Shown here in pieces: positions 26,898-37,692 of a stretch of DNA of 59,578 nucleotides. The notes below the pieces were generated by a model. The model was not told the origin of the DNA and searched no databases. It saw nothing but the letters and a program-made list of their open reading frames with translations. Location of the stretch: assembly GCA_015478665.1 (NCBI GenBank), contig JADMII010000015.1, positions 1-59,578 of the forward strand. The letters run 5' to 3'. Position 1 is the stretch's first letter. Each line of letters starts with the position of its first letter. Source of the stretch: Dehalococcoidia bacterium (GTDB lineage: Bacteria; Chloroflexota; Dehalococcoidia; DSTF01; JACRBR01). The translations under genes were made by a program, and so were the position numbers.

Positions 26898-27923
26898 TCA
26901 GGCACGGTCGCCGTCCGGCGGCGCGTAGTACTGCACGCCGTCCTCGAGGAACTTCTGCAGCCGGTCCTCGATGACCATGTACTCGAGGTGCGCGAGCGTC
27001 TCGCCGATTGCCGCGCGCTGCATCCAGAACGAGAAGCTGTCGAAGCTTCCCGTCGCCCACTTGACGCCCTTCGCCACCTCGTACGCCGTGCGCGGCCGGC
27101 CGCCCATGACATCGAGCATCTCCTGCAGCCGCTCGTCGTGGTGATGCTCGATGCCGCGCAGCCTGCCATGGAGGTCGTCGAACGTGTACTCGTGCGCAGG
27201 CAACACCGTCCGCACGTCGAGCCCTTCGAGCCGTTCGAGCGACGCGATGTAGTCGCCGAGCGGATTGCCCTGCTGCTGCGGATGCAGGCTGACGTTCGGC
27301 GTGATCGTCGGCAGCACGTGGTCGCCGGTGAGGATGAAGCGCTCGTCGCGTTCGAGGAAGCAGATATGGCCCGGCGAGTGCCCGGGCGTCCACAGCACTT
27401 CGAAGAGGAAGCGGCCGATGTCGAGGCGCTCGCCGCCCCAGACGACCTCGTCGGGCTGCACGGCGTCGACGTAGCCGCGTACCGGCATCGCCGAGGTCTG
27501 GAGGTCCTGCACCTGGGCGCGGGGCACACCGTGCATCACCAGCCAGTCGCCCATCGTCGCCAGCAGTTGCTCCGGGTTCTTGTAGCGGCTGCGGATCATG
27601 TCGCGCTCCCGCTGGTGGATGATGATCCTGGCGCCACTGCGCTGCTTGACGACGCCGGCGAGGCCGTAGTGGTCGGGGTGGATGTGTGTGACGAGCAGCG
27701 TCTTCAGCCTGCCGTAGCCGACGCCGGCGTCGTTCAGCTGCTGTTCCAGCGCGTCCGCCGCCTCCGGCACATTCCAGCCGGAGTCGACGAGCGTCCAGCC
27801 GTCCCGGCCCTCGATGAGGTACGGCAGTACCCAGCCGAGCGGGTTGTTGGGGATCGGCACCTTGAGCTGCAGCAGGCCGTCCATAATCTGCAGCGGGTGC
27901 CGCGTGTCGACGGGAGCAGTCAT
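26898..27923 (-). CDS. Metallo-beta-lactamase fold hydrolase
   Basis: 341 residues. The zinc motif THIHPDHYG (HxHxDH) is near residue 80, with further ligands in WTPGHSPGHICF, TGDHVLP and PAHEYTF. The extra C-terminal helical region (about 255-341) resembles MBL proteins with a winged-helix tail such as the LACTB2/RNase-like or glyoxalase-like groups. AAAGGGG lies 6 nt before ATG 27923. It is first of the MBL-ogt-CA group. Substrate unknown. Confidence 0.88.
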   Translation of the reverse strand: MTAPVDTRHPLQIMDGLLQLKVPIPNNPLGWVLPYLIEGRDGWTLVDSGWNVPEAADALEQQLNDAGVGYGRLKTLLVTHIHPDHYGLAGVVKQRSGARIIIHQRERDMIRSRYKNPEQLLATMGDWLVMHGVPRAQVQDLQTSAMPVRGYVDAVQPDEVVWGGERLDIGRFLFEVLWTPGHSPGHICFLERDERFILTGDHVLPTITPNVSLHPQQQGNPLGDYIASLERLEGLDVRTVLPAHEYTFDDLHGRLRGIEHHHDERLQEMLDVMGGRPRTAYEVAKGVKWATGSFDSFSFWMQRAAIGETLAHLEYMVIEDRLQKFLEDGVQYYAPPDGDRA

Positions 27924-28073
27924 CGCTGACCCCTTTCGCGGGTGTGGTCGATGCCGTCGCGCCGGCGCGGTGTGCCGGCGCACCTCCATCTTACGCGCAC
28001 GTCAGGGTGTGGCGGAAATCGCACGGATGCAAATCGCCGCCCGAGTGCGGGCGGCCGCGGCGTCGCGATGCCG

Positions 28074-30215
<2,142 letters not shown>

Positions 30216-30314
30216 TCACACCGCGCGTCATGGCAGGCGATCTGAGACGTCCGCAGCGGGAGCCCGGCGCGCAGGACCGCGCTCGCCTGCTCCTCATCCG
30301 GCCACGCACCCGTC

Positions 30315-30343
30315 TTGTCCGACGATTCGGTGGCCCCTATGAT
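30315..30343 (+). promoter_or_regulatory. Sigma-70-type promoter
   Basis: TTGTCC (30315-30320), a 17-nt spacer, TATGAT (30338-30343). Ideal spacing; start near 30350, about 26 nt before the GTG at 30376. Confidence 0.65.
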
Positions 30344-30375
30344 CGCAGAGTCCCCACGCCCGGAAGGAGCGCCTC

Positions 30376-31122
30376 GTGAGCAAGCTCGCCGACCGCATCC
30401 GCAGCGCCACGCGCATCCAGGCGCAGGCGATCGGTTTCGTCTCGACGCGCACGGCGCAACAGGCGACGATGGTGCTGGCCGGCGTCGCCCCCGACGCCAG
30501 CGGCGCCGGCGCGCTCGCCGAGCGCGGCGCGGATGTCGTGCTCATCGGCGGCCCGCAGGTGCCCGCACGGCCGGACGCAGTGCCGGCCGCCGGCGCCATC
30601 GTCGGCGCCTACATCGCCGGCGAGCAGCCCGACGAGGCGAAGCGCTTCCGCGAGGCAGGGTTCGACTTCGTCATCGTCGACCCCGACCGCGCCGGGGCGA
30701 CGGCGCTGTTCGACGAGACCATCGGCTACGTGCTGCGCCTGCCGTACGACCTCAGCGACCTCGAGGTGCGCGCGCTCGAGGGCTTCCGGCTCGACGCCAT
30801 TGACCTCGGCGAGCTCGCTTCGCCGATGACGGTGCGCCGGCAGATCAGCCTCCAGCGCATCTTCGCGCTGACGCGGAAGCCGCTGATCGCCACCGTCCGC
30901 GCCGATATCTCCGCGCCCGAGCTGCAGGCGCTGCGCGACACGAATGTGCCGGTCGTCGCCGTCAGCGGCGGCGCCGATGCCGTCGCCAGGGTGCGGGCGA
31001 CGATCGACGAGCTGCCGCCGCGGGCGCGACGCAAGGATGACGGCGAGCGGATGACGCCGTTCGTGCCGCGCCCTGCGGGCCACGGCGAAGACGACGAGCA
31101 CGAGCACGACGACGACGAGTAG
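30376..31122 (+). CDS. Conserved hypothetical, TIM-barrel-like
   Basis: 248 residues. Alternating beta-alpha pattern: ADVVLIGGP, GAIVGAYIAG, FDFVIVDPDRAGATALFDET, KPLIATVRADI, VPVVAVSGG, consistent with a (beta/alpha)8 barrel in which the barrel-end strands carry small and acidic residues. The C-terminus is His/Asp/Glu-rich (EDDEHEHDDDE), possibly metal-binding. GTG start has AAGGAG 7 nt upstream and a good promoter. No known function; not related to the adjacent gyrB except by the shared intergenic region. Confidence 0.65.
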   Translation: MSKLADRIRSATRIQAQAIGFVSTRTAQQATMVLAGVAPDASGAGALAERGADVVLIGGPQVPARPDAVPAAGAIVGAYIAGEQPDEAKRFREAGFDFVIVDPDRAGATALFDETIGYVLRLPYDLSDLEVRALEGFRLDAIDLGELASPMTVRRQISLQRIFALTRKPLIATVRADISAPELQALRDTNVPVVAVSGGADAVARVRATIDELPPRARRKDDGERMTPFVPRPAGHGEDDEHEHDDDE

Positions 31123-31143
31123 TCCCGCCGCCGACACTCGCCG

Positions 31144-31178
31144 CCCGCAGCCCGCAGCCCGCGGCCCGCGGCTCGCGG
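31144..31178. repeat. 5x heptanucleotide tandem repeat
   Basis: Five consecutive heptamers: CCCGCAG twice, CCCGCGG twice, CTCGCGG once. Located between two plus-strand hypothetical genes; same 7-bp unit size and copy number as the array at 151-185. Confidence 0.8.
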
Positions 31179-31273
31179 CTGGACGATGGAGAAGGGACGC
31201 GGCGAGCGCCCGAGCCGCTCTCCACGAGCGCAGGGAGCGGGCAATCGCGGAGCTGCGGAGGACCCAGGCGACG

Positions 31274-32026
31274 ATGACGGCGGAGACGACGAGCGGCGTG
31301 GAAACGATCGAGTACGGCGACTTCGCGGACCTGCTCAAGCCCGACAGCAAGTGGACCATCGGCGGCTTTCCGGGCTGGGAGTTCCGCGAGCCGAATGCCG
31401 TCGTCGTGGTGCAGAACGGCCGCCTGCGCGTCGCCGCCGTGCCGCTGACGCGCGGCAACGCGATGATCCAGATCCTCGACAATGCGAAGCACATGTACTT
31501 CTCGAAGGAGACGTTCGCGGCGCCGGAGGGCGGCGAGATCTCCGTCGAGCTGGAGATCCGCGCCCGAAAGCTCAACGGCGTCGCTGGCGACTTCTACGAT
31601 GGCTTCGTCTCGGTCAACCTGCTCGACTTCACCACGGGCATCGCGGCAGACTTCTTCGTCTCGAACGAGTGCTACGCGACGGTCTACGCACGGCTCCCCT
31701 TCCCCGGCGTGACGCCGCCGGACACCGACGGCCAGCGCTACTTCGGGCTGTTCAAGGAGCAGCCGCTGCCGAAGGGCGAGCAGAAGACGCATCGCTACCG
31801 GATCACGTACGACCACGGCGCCGCCCAGCTGCGATTCTACGTCGAGGACCAGCTGGTGAATCGCGAGACGGAGGTGCCGGAGATTCGCTCGTTCCTCGTC
31901 GCGCTCGGGTTGATGACCGAAAAGGACATCACCGCCGGCCAGAGCGTCTCCTGCCACGGGCAAGGGCTCGTCGGCGAGTGGAGTCCGCTGCGCATCACGC
32001 GCCGGGCGCCCATGGCGATCCCGTAG
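31274..32026 (+). CDS. Conserved hypothetical (DUF6081-like)
   Basis: 250 residues, all-beta composition (YGDFADLLKPDSKWTIGGFP, FREPNAVVVVQNGRLRVAAVPLTRG, ISVELEIRARKLNG, HRYRITYDHGAAQLRFYVEDQL). It resembles a concanavalin-like jelly roll as in DUF6081 proteins of actinobacteria; no catalytic residues are evident and there is no signal peptide. An arginine/aspartate-rich region and the heptamer array precede it, and no Shine-Dalgarno is obvious (GGAGGACCCAGGCGACG lies 5-15 nt upstream). Confidence 0.6.
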   Translation: MTAETTSGVETIEYGDFADLLKPDSKWTIGGFPGWEFREPNAVVVVQNGRLRVAAVPLTRGNAMIQILDNAKHMYFSKETFAAPEGGEISVELEIRARKLNGVAGDFYDGFVSVNLLDFTTGIAADFFVSNECYATVYARLPFPGVTPPDTDGQRYFGLFKEQPLPKGEQKTHRYRITYDHGAAQLRFYVEDQLVNRETEVPEIRSFLVALGLMTEKDITAGQSVSCHGQGLVGEWSPLRITRRAPMAIP

Positions 32027-32242
32027 CGCATCGCGGGGTCTTGGCGCTTCAGCTCATCCGCGCCGTCCGCGTCGCACCTTCATACGCACCCGACGCGATG
32101 CAACGAGGCGCGTGGCCTCACGCGCATCGGCGCGCTGACCGACTCGGTCGAGTTCGCGCTGGCGCAGACCCGAGGCGACAAGAGGCTCATCATCGAAATC
32201 GCCGAGCGTGCGTTTCGGGTCATGCGGTAGTTCGTGGAGGCG

Positions 32243-32881
32243 TCAGCGCACCTCGCGCGCGCGTTCCGCCTCCAGGATCGCCTCGATGCCGGCGGCTGCA
32301 TCTTCGAGCCGGCCGGGCGCGTTGACGACGACATACTCGAACTCGCCCTGCCGCGCCATCTCGCCACGCGCGGCAGCCAGCCGGCGCTCGATCTGCGCCT
32401 CCTCGTCAGAGCCGCGGCCGCGGATTCGGGCCTCGAGGTCCGCGAACGACGCCGGCGCCAGGAAGATCAGCACGGCACCGGGCATCAGCCGCCGGATCGA
32501 TGCCGCGCCCTGTACGTCGGTGCGGACGACGACGTCACGGCCGGCGGCGAGCTCGTCGAGCACCTGCTGCCGGGGCACGCCGGAGCGGTGGCCGTAGACG
32601 ACGGCGTGCTCGAGCAGGCCGCCCGCGGCGATCAGCGCATCGAACTGCGCTTCGGTGACGAAGTGATAGTCGACGCCGTCGCGCTCGGCCTCTCGCGGCG
32701 GGCGCGTCGTGCAGGTGATCACGCGATGGAACCGGAGCCCGCGGTGGGCGAGCTCGTCGAGGACGGCATCTTTCCCGACGCCCGACGGGCCGGAGAGGAC
32801 GACGAGCAGCGGCCGCGCACGATCGGGCTCCCCCTGGTCCGGCGCGGGCGGCGTCGCATCGCCCGCCGGCGCTCCCGTCAC
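32243..32881 (-). CDS. gmk: Guanylate kinase
   Basis: 212 residues. Phosphorylates GMP to GDP. The P-loop GPSGVGKDA, the GMP-binding VITCTTRPPREAERDGVDYHFV and the lid/LID arginines (RIRGRGSDEEAQIERRL) are in place. Its GTG overlaps the remA stop (GTGA, 32878-32881). The 24-residue N-terminal extension before LLVVLSGPSG is Pro/Asp-rich. Last gene of the S2P-HD-tyrA-aroA-remA-gmk run; rpoZ, often next to gmk, is not here. Confidence 0.95.
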   Translation of the reverse strand: MTGAPAGDATPPAPDQGEPDRARPLLVVLSGPSGVGKDAVLDELAHRGLRFHRVITCTTRPPREAERDGVDYHFVTEAQFDALIAAGGLLEHAVVYGHRSGVPRQQVLDELAAGRDVVVRTDVQGAASIRRLMPGAVLIFLAPASFADLEARIRGRGSDEEAQIERRLAAARGEMARQGEFEYVVVNAPGRLEDAAAGIEAILEAERAREVR

Positions 32882-33168
32882 GCGGTGCCGCCGTCGCTGG
32901 TCATCGGCACCGGACGCGAGCCGCTTCGCTGCAGGCGCACCCGGCCTTCGATCGTCTCCGGCGTGATGGCAGCGAGCATGATGGCGCCGTTGTCCATGAA
33001 GACGACGGCCTTCGTGCGGCGGCCGCTCGTCATGTCGATCGTCGTGCGCTTGTCGCGGCCCTCCTGGACGAGGCGCTTCACCGGCGCCGAGCCCGGGGCG
33101 GCGATACCGACGACGTGATCAGCCGCAATATAGTTCCCGAATCCGATGTGGATCAACTCGGTAGGCAT
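32878..33168 (-). CDS. remA: RemA/DUF370 family regulatory protein
   Basis: 96 residues. MPTELIHIGFGNYIAADHVVGIAAPGSAPVKRL and RDKRTTIDMTSGRRTKAVVFMDNG are characteristic of DUF370. In Bacillus subtilis RemA is a DNA-binding activator of matrix and osmoprotection genes; here the role is inferred only from family. The remA-gmk order is common across Firmicutes and Chloroflexota. Starts 17 nt after the aroA stop. Confidence 0.9.
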   Translation of the reverse strand: MPTELIHIGFGNYIAADHVVGIAAPGSAPVKRLVQEGRDKRTTIDMTSGRRTKAVVFMDNGAIMLAAITPETIEGRVRLQRSGSRPVPMTSDGGTA

Positions 33169-33185
33169 TCCCTGACCCCCGGCGG

Positions 33186-34496
33186 TCATCCTCCGCCGTC
33201 CGTCGATGAGAGTCGCTGCAGGCAACTCCAAAAGTCAGGATAGGAGATGGCCACCACCTCCGCATCACTCAATCGGGTCTGGCCGTCTGCCGACAGCGCC
33301 GCCACCGCCAGCGCCATCGCCAGCCGGTGGTCGCCATGCGATGCGACGCGAGCGCCCCGCAGCCGCCGGGCGCCCTCGATGACGATGCCATCGTCGTGCT
33401 CGCTGATCACCGCGCCCATCGCCGCCAGTTGCGATGCAACTGTCGCGATACGGTCCGATTCCTTCACCCGCAGCTCCTGCGCGTCACGGACGACCGTCGT
33501 GCCTTCGGCGAAGGCGGCGGCGACGGCGAGCGCCGGCACCTCATCGATCAGGCGCGGGATGACCGCGCCGCCGACCTCGACGCCGCTGAGCCGGGACGAC
33601 CGCACGACGATATCGGCGACGGGCTCGCCGCCTACCTCGCGCTCCTCTTCGATGGCGAGGTCTGCGCCCATCTGGCGCAGCACGTCGATGATGCCGCTGC
33701 GCGTCGGGTTGACGCCGACGCCGGTCAGGCGCAACTCGGCATCGGGGTGGATGGCGGCGGCGACCATCCAGAACGCCGCCGCGGAGATGTCATTGGGGAT
33801 GCGCATCGAAAGCGGCGTCAGCCGGGCGCCGGGCGTGAGTCGGATGGCCGGCCCCTCCCGGCCGATCTGCGCGCCCATCGCCGCCAGCATGCGCTCGCTG
33901 TGGTCGCGCGTCGGCTGTGGCTCCTCGACGACCGTCTCCGCGTCGGCGAAGAGCGCGGCCAGCAGGATCGCCGACTTCGTCTGCGCGCTCGCCACCGGCA
34001 GCCGGTAGCGCACGCCGTGCAGCCCGCCGCCGCGCACCGCGAGCGGCGCCAGCGCGCCGTCGTCGCGGCCGTCGACGCGCGCCCCCATCTGCCGCAGTGG
34101 CTCGACGATGCGGCGCATCGGCCGAGCGCGCAGCGATGCGTCGCCGTCGAGCACGCTGTGAAACGGCTGTCCGGCCAGGACGCCGCAGAGCAGCCGCATC
34201 GTCGTCCCCGAGTTGCCGCAGTCCAGAACGGCCGCCGGCTCGCGCAGCCCGTCGAGGCCGCGGCCGCTGATCCGCAGCAGCGGCGCGCCGTCTTCCTCGC
34301 CGAGGCTCGATTGGACGCCCAGCGCGCGGAGGACGGCGAGCGTCGAGCGGCAGTCCTCGCCGGGGAGGAAGTTGCGCACCTCGGCATCGCCTTCCGCCAG
34401 CGCGTTGAGGATGGCGGCGCGGTGCGAGATGGACTTGTCGCCGGCGACGGCGACGGTGCCGCGCAGGCGGCGCGCCGGCTCGATGACGCGATCCAT
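33186..34496 (-). CDS. aroA: 3-phosphoshikimate 1-carboxyvinyltransferase (EPSP synthase)
   Basis: 436 residues. Adds enolpyruvyl to shikimate 3-phosphate. The motifs GDKSISHRAAIL, LDCGNSGTTMRLL (signature 1) and RVKESDRIATVASQLAAMG (signature 2) are complete. The residue pattern near the first PEP site (DCGNSGTTMRLL, Gly-Thr-Thr) is closer to the class II, glyphosate-tolerant type than LFLGNAGTAMRPL of class I; this is a reading by eye. The ATG overlaps the tyrA stop by one base (TGATG). Confidence 0.95.
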   Translation of the reverse strand: MDRVIEPARRLRGTVAVAGDKSISHRAAILNALAEGDAEVRNFLPGEDCRSTLAVLRALGVQSSLGEEDGAPLLRISGRGLDGLREPAAVLDCGNSGTTMRLLCGVLAGQPFHSVLDGDASLRARPMRRIVEPLRQMGARVDGRDDGALAPLAVRGGGLHGVRYRLPVASAQTKSAILLAALFADAETVVEEPQPTRDHSERMLAAMGAQIGREGPAIRLTPGARLTPLSMRIPNDISAAAFWMVAAAIHPDAELRLTGVGVNPTRSGIIDVLRQMGADLAIEEEREVGGEPVADIVVRSSRLSGVEVGGAVIPRLIDEVPALAVAAAFAEGTTVVRDAQELRVKESDRIATVASQLAAMGAVISEHDDGIVIEGARRLRGARVASHGDHRLAMALAVAALSADGQTRLSDAEVVAISYPDFWSCLQRLSSTDGGG

Positions 34497-35500
34497 CAGC
34501 GCTTCTTCTCGTCGACGCGCGCTTCGGCGGCGCGGATCGCCTCTTCCTGTTTGCGCATCATGCCGGCGATCTTCGAGCCAAGCAGCATGTCGGCGAAGCT
34601 GATCCGCTCCATCGGCTCCCCGACGTCGCGTTGTGGCGGTCCGTTCGTCATGTAGTTGTCGCGCTCGAGTTGCCCGCGCGCGAACGCCTCGATGACCCGC
34701 TCGCCCTCGGCGGAGCCGATGACATCGCGGAAGCGCATTAGCTCGTCCTGGAAGCGGTCGAGCCAGTGCAGGAGGTTCGCGCGATTCGTCGCGATGATGT
34801 CGTGCGCCATCTCCGGCGAGCCGGACGCCAGCCGCGTCGTGTCGCGGAAGCCCGACGAGGCCAGCGCCGCCAGTTCCGGCCAGGCGGCGCTGCCGAAGGC
34901 CGTCGAGAAGAGCGCCGAAGAGACCACGAGCGGCAGGTGGCTGATCGCCGCGACGTAGCTGTCGTGCTCTTCCGCGTCCATGAAGACGGGCCGGGCGCCG
35001 GCGAGCTGCGCCAGGCCGACGATCGTCTGGACCGATGCTTCGTCGGCCGTCACCGATGGTGAGATCACCCACGGCTTGCCCTCGAACAGGCTCGCCTCGG
35101 CTTCATCGATGCCCTGCGTCTCCTTGCCGGCCATCGGGTGGCCGCCGACGTAGTGGACGCCCATCGGCAGGAACTCCTGCGCCCAGCGCGCCACGTCCCT
35201 CTTCGTGCTGGCGACGTCCGTGATTACGGCGCCCTCCGCCAGGGCCGGCGCGATCTCGGCGAAGACGCCGCGGATGGTCATGATCGGCGAGGCGACGACG
35301 ATGAGTTGGGCGCCGCTGACCGCTTCCGCCGCGTCTGCGCAGTCGATGTCGATCGCCTGCAGCCGGCGCGCCTTCTGCACGGTGCCGCGGCTGCGGGCGA
35401 CGCCGGCAACCTCCAGGTCCGGCAGGTTCGCGCGCTTGAGCGCCAGCCCCAGCGAGCCTCCGATCAGCCCGAGTCCAACGATCGCGATGCGTCGTGGCAT
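34496..35500 (-). CDS. tyrA: Prephenate dehydrogenase
   Basis: 334 residues. NAD(P)-dependent conversion of prephenate to 4-hydroxyphenylpyruvate. Rossmann loop VGLGLIGGSLGLALK at the N-terminus, the prephenate/His segment YVGGHPMAGKETQGI, and the helical dimerisation domain (SHLPLVVSSALF, ASSGFRDTTRLASGSPEMAHDI). There is no ACT or chorismate mutase domain. AGGAG lies just before ATG 35500. Paired with aroA for aromatic amino-acid synthesis. Confidence 0.94.
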   Translation of the reverse strand: MPRRIAIVGLGLIGGSLGLALKRANLPDLEVAGVARSRGTVQKARRLQAIDIDCADAAEAVSGAQLIVVASPIMTIRGVFAEIAPALAEGAVITDVASTKRDVARWAQEFLPMGVHYVGGHPMAGKETQGIDEAEASLFEGKPWVISPSVTADEASVQTIVGLAQLAGARPVFMDAEEHDSYVAAISHLPLVVSSALFSTAFGSAAWPELAALASSGFRDTTRLASGSPEMAHDIIATNRANLLHWLDRFQDELMRFRDVIGSAEGERVIEAFARGQLERDNYMTNGPPQRDVGEPMERISFADMLLGSKIAGMMRKQEEAIRAAEARVDEKKR

Positions 35501-35508
35501 ACGCGCTC

Positions 35509-36006
35509 CTACGCCTCGTCCGCCGCCTGCAGCAGCGCCAGGCGCGCATCGGCCGGCGCCGCATCCTGCGCGCCGATCATGCGGACGACGTCCGGGTCGC
35601 CGCCGGCCGCCGCTACCATCGTCGCGCCGATCTCCGGATGGTGCAGCAGGCGCCAGAACGCGCGTCGCCACGCGGCGCCGTGCTCGCTCGCGAAGCGCGC
35701 GCGGATGGCGGGCGCGCAGGCGCCGAGCACGACGTGCGCGACCCGCTGCCAGAGGCGCACCTCACCCTTGCCGCAGTCATGCAGCAGTGCGGCGGCGAAG
35801 AGCCGCCGGTCGTTGCCGGCGGCGCCCGCGCGCACCCGGCGGTAGACCTCGATACCGTGCTGCTGGTCGCGGAGCATCATCGACTCGAAGATGCGGCGCT
35901 GGGGCGTATCGAGCCAAGCGTAGGCGTCGAAGCGGGCGCGTGGGCTGACGCCCGGACGCAGCGCGCCGAAAAACTGCCGCAGGCGGTGCCGCAGGCGCGC
36001 GAGCAT
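35509..36006 (-). CDS. HD-domain phosphohydrolase-like protein
   Basis: 165 residues. A short HD domain with LLHDCGKGEVRLW (the HD dyad) and LLHHPEIG (the distal His pair) near residues 75-125. The N-terminus is basic (ARLRHRLRQFF), so it may associate with membrane or nucleic acid. It overlaps the site-2 protease gene (TGATG) and precedes tyrA by 8 nt, so expression is coupled. Substrate unknown; nucleotide or cyclic dinucleotide are family possibilities. Confidence 0.8.
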   Translation of the reverse strand: MLARLRHRLRQFFGALRPGVSPRARFDAYAWLDTPQRRIFESMMLRDQQHGIEVYRRVRAGAAGNDRRLFAAALLHDCGKGEVRLWQRVAHVVLGACAPAIRARFASEHGAAWRRAFWRLLHHPEIGATMVAAAGGDPDVVRMIGAQDAAPADARLALLQAADEA

Positions 36007-36719
36007 CAGCCCACCCCGGTGAACAGGCGCACGAGGCCGGCGACGGACGGGCCCATGATCTGCGTCAGCGGGCTGTAGCCGATGAAGATCGGCAGCAGGA
36101 TCAGCAGCATCAGCAGGCCCACGCCGTACTGCGCCGTCTTCGCCCATTCGTTCGCCAGCTCGTCGGGAAGCAGCCCGAGAGCGACCTTGAAGCCATCGAG
36201 CGGATGCAGCGGGATCAGGTTGAAGATCCCCAGGATGACGTTGAAGTAGACAGCGGCGGTCAGGAAGAGCCCCACGTAGTCGCCCGTGCCCTGGACGACG
36301 AAGCGCAGCGAGCGTGGGTCGCTGATCAGCGGGTTGATGTACGGCGCCCAGCCGAGCTTGATCGGGATGCCGAGCAGCCCCGCCGCCGCGAAGTTCGACA
36401 GCGGCCCGGCGAGCGACACGAGCAGCGTCGCCGTCTTCGGGCTCACCTTGAGGCCGTAGGGGTTGAACTGCACCGGCTTCCCCCACCCGAAGCCGACGAA
36501 CAGCATCATCACAGTCCCGGCCGGGTCGAGGTGCGCGAACGGGTTCAGCGTCACGCGCCCCTGGCTCGCCGGCAGCCGATCCCCGAGCGCGTTCGCCGCG
36601 AAGGCATGGCAGAACTCGTGGAAGCCGATGCCGATCAGCAAGGCGAAGAGCGTCGCCGCGGCGAGCGTGAGGAAGAGCGCAAAGTCCGAGTTGATGAGGT
36701 CGCTATAGATGAAGATCAA
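36006..36719 (-). CDS. Site-2 protease (M50) family membrane peptidase
   Basis: 237 residues, about five to six membrane helices. The zinc motif HEFCHAFAANALGD (HExxH) lies in the second helix, and the third ligand is the Asp in NLIPLHPLDGFKVALGLLP. It lacks PDZ or CBS domains, as in the minimal YdiL/YwhC-like M50 group. The start is a TTG (36717-36719) with a poor Shine-Dalgarno. It heads the run leading to gmk. Physiological substrate unknown, typically a membrane-tethered regulator. Confidence 0.88.
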   Translation of the reverse strand: MIFIYSDLINSDFALFLTLAAATLFALLIGIGFHEFCHAFAANALGDRLPASQGRVTLNPFAHLDPAGTVMMLFVGFGWGKPVQFNPYGLKVSPKTATLLVSLAGPLSNFAAAGLLGIPIKLGWAPYINPLISDPRSLRFVVQGTGDYVGLFLTAAVYFNVILGIFNLIPLHPLDGFKVALGLLPDELANEWAKTAQYGVGLLMLLILLPIFIGYSPLTQIMGPSVAGLVRLFTGVG

Positions 36720-36795
36720 GGTGTGGCGCAGCCCCTGCCTCTCAGCATAGCACGGCCATGACGACAGGCCGGCCGAGGCGACCGGGCGTGGACAG

Positions 36796-36836
36796 GGGCA
36801 GCGATTCTGTCACTCCGTACGTGGGCAGCGATTCTG
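36796..36836. repeat. 14-bp direct repeat, 27-bp period
   Basis: GGGCAGCGATTCTG occurs at 36796-36809 and 36823-36836 in the gap between the response-regulator gene and the site-2 protease gene. Sequence between the copies differs. Confidence 0.75.
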
Positions 36837-36977
36837 GTACTGGCGAAGCTGCCGGCCCAAGTCGCAGGCCCGAACGCACGCCGCTGGCGCCGGCGCGCCG
36901 CCGCGGAGTCGCCCTTCATCGTTCCCGCCGGGCCCCGGCGGCAGGCAACCGCGCCGAACGCCGCGCTGGCGCCCGAA

Positions 36978-37646
36978 CTACTCACCGACCCGGAAGCGGT
37001 AGCCGACGTTCCGCACCGTCTCGATAAAGGTGTGGGTGCGGTCCTCGATCTTGCTCCGCAAGCGCCGGATGTGTACGTCCACCGTGCGGGCGCCGCCGTA
37101 GAAGTCGTAGCCCCAGACGCGGTTCAGGAGCGCCTCGCGGGTGAAGACCTTCTCGCGGTTCGTCGCCAGGAAGCGCAGGAGCTCGTACTCCTTGTACGTC
37201 AGATCGACCGGCCGGCCGGCGACGTACACCTTGTAGTTCGCGAGATCGATGTGCAGGTCGTCGGCGCGCAGCGTATTGTCGCTTTCGAGCCCCGATTTCA
37301 CCCGGATCGCCCGTCGCACGCGCGCCAGCACCTCTTCCGCCGCCGCGGGATGGACGATGAAGTCGTCGAATCCGGCGCCGAGGTCCAGCGTGGCCAGATC
37401 GTCGAGCCGCACCAGCGCGACCGATGCGACGCCGTGCGGCAGGTCGGGCGAGCGGAGCAGGTTGCGGACGGCGCTCGCGTCGGGGCGGGCGAGCAGGTTC
37501 AGCAGCAACACCGCCGGCGTCTCTTCCGACGGCTCGTGGAGGACGTCGGCGAGCGCGGCGTGCGCGACGTGATAGCCGCCGCCGGCCAGCGCCGCCGCGA
37601 CCGGCTGCACCTCCTCCGATGCGTCGATGAGCAAGACGGTCGCCAC
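36978..37646 (-). CDS. OmpR-type response regulator with degenerate receiver
   Basis: 222 residues, GTG start. The C-terminal winged helix (about 125-222) is intact: DLTYKEYELLRFLATNREKVFTREALLNRVWGYDFYGGARTVDVHIRRLR. The receiver is degenerate: only one Asp (D8) of the acidic pair, Asn50 in LLLN replaces the phosphoacceptor, and the conserved Lys is His99 in FIVHP. So it is a phosphorylation-independent or atypical regulator, comparable to GlnR-like orphans. No kinase gene is nearby. A dyad overlapping its promoter suggests autoregulation. Confidence 0.85.
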   Translation of the reverse strand: MATVLLIDASEEVQPVAAALAGGGYHVAHAALADVLHEPSEETPAVLLLNLLARPDASAVRNLLRSPDLPHGVASVALVRLDDLATLDLGAGFDDFIVHPAAAEEVLARVRRAIRVKSGLESDNTLRADDLHIDLANYKVYVAGRPVDLTYKEYELLRFLATNREKVFTREALLNRVWGYDFYGGARTVDVHIRRLRSKIEDRTHTFIETVRNVGYRFRVGE

Positions 37647-37673
37647 GCTGCCCCCGCTCCCTGCTGATGCGGG

Positions 37674-37692
37674 AGTATACCGGCCGCCGGTA
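37674..37692 (-). promoter_or_regulatory. Response-regulator promoter with overlapping dyad
   Basis: Minus-strand -10 TATACT (37674-37679) overlaps a perfect dyad TACCGGC-C-GCCGGTA (37678-37692). A regulator bound here would block RNA polymerase, so autorepression by the adjacent atypical regulator is plausible. The -35 is not recognisable. Confidence 0.55.
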
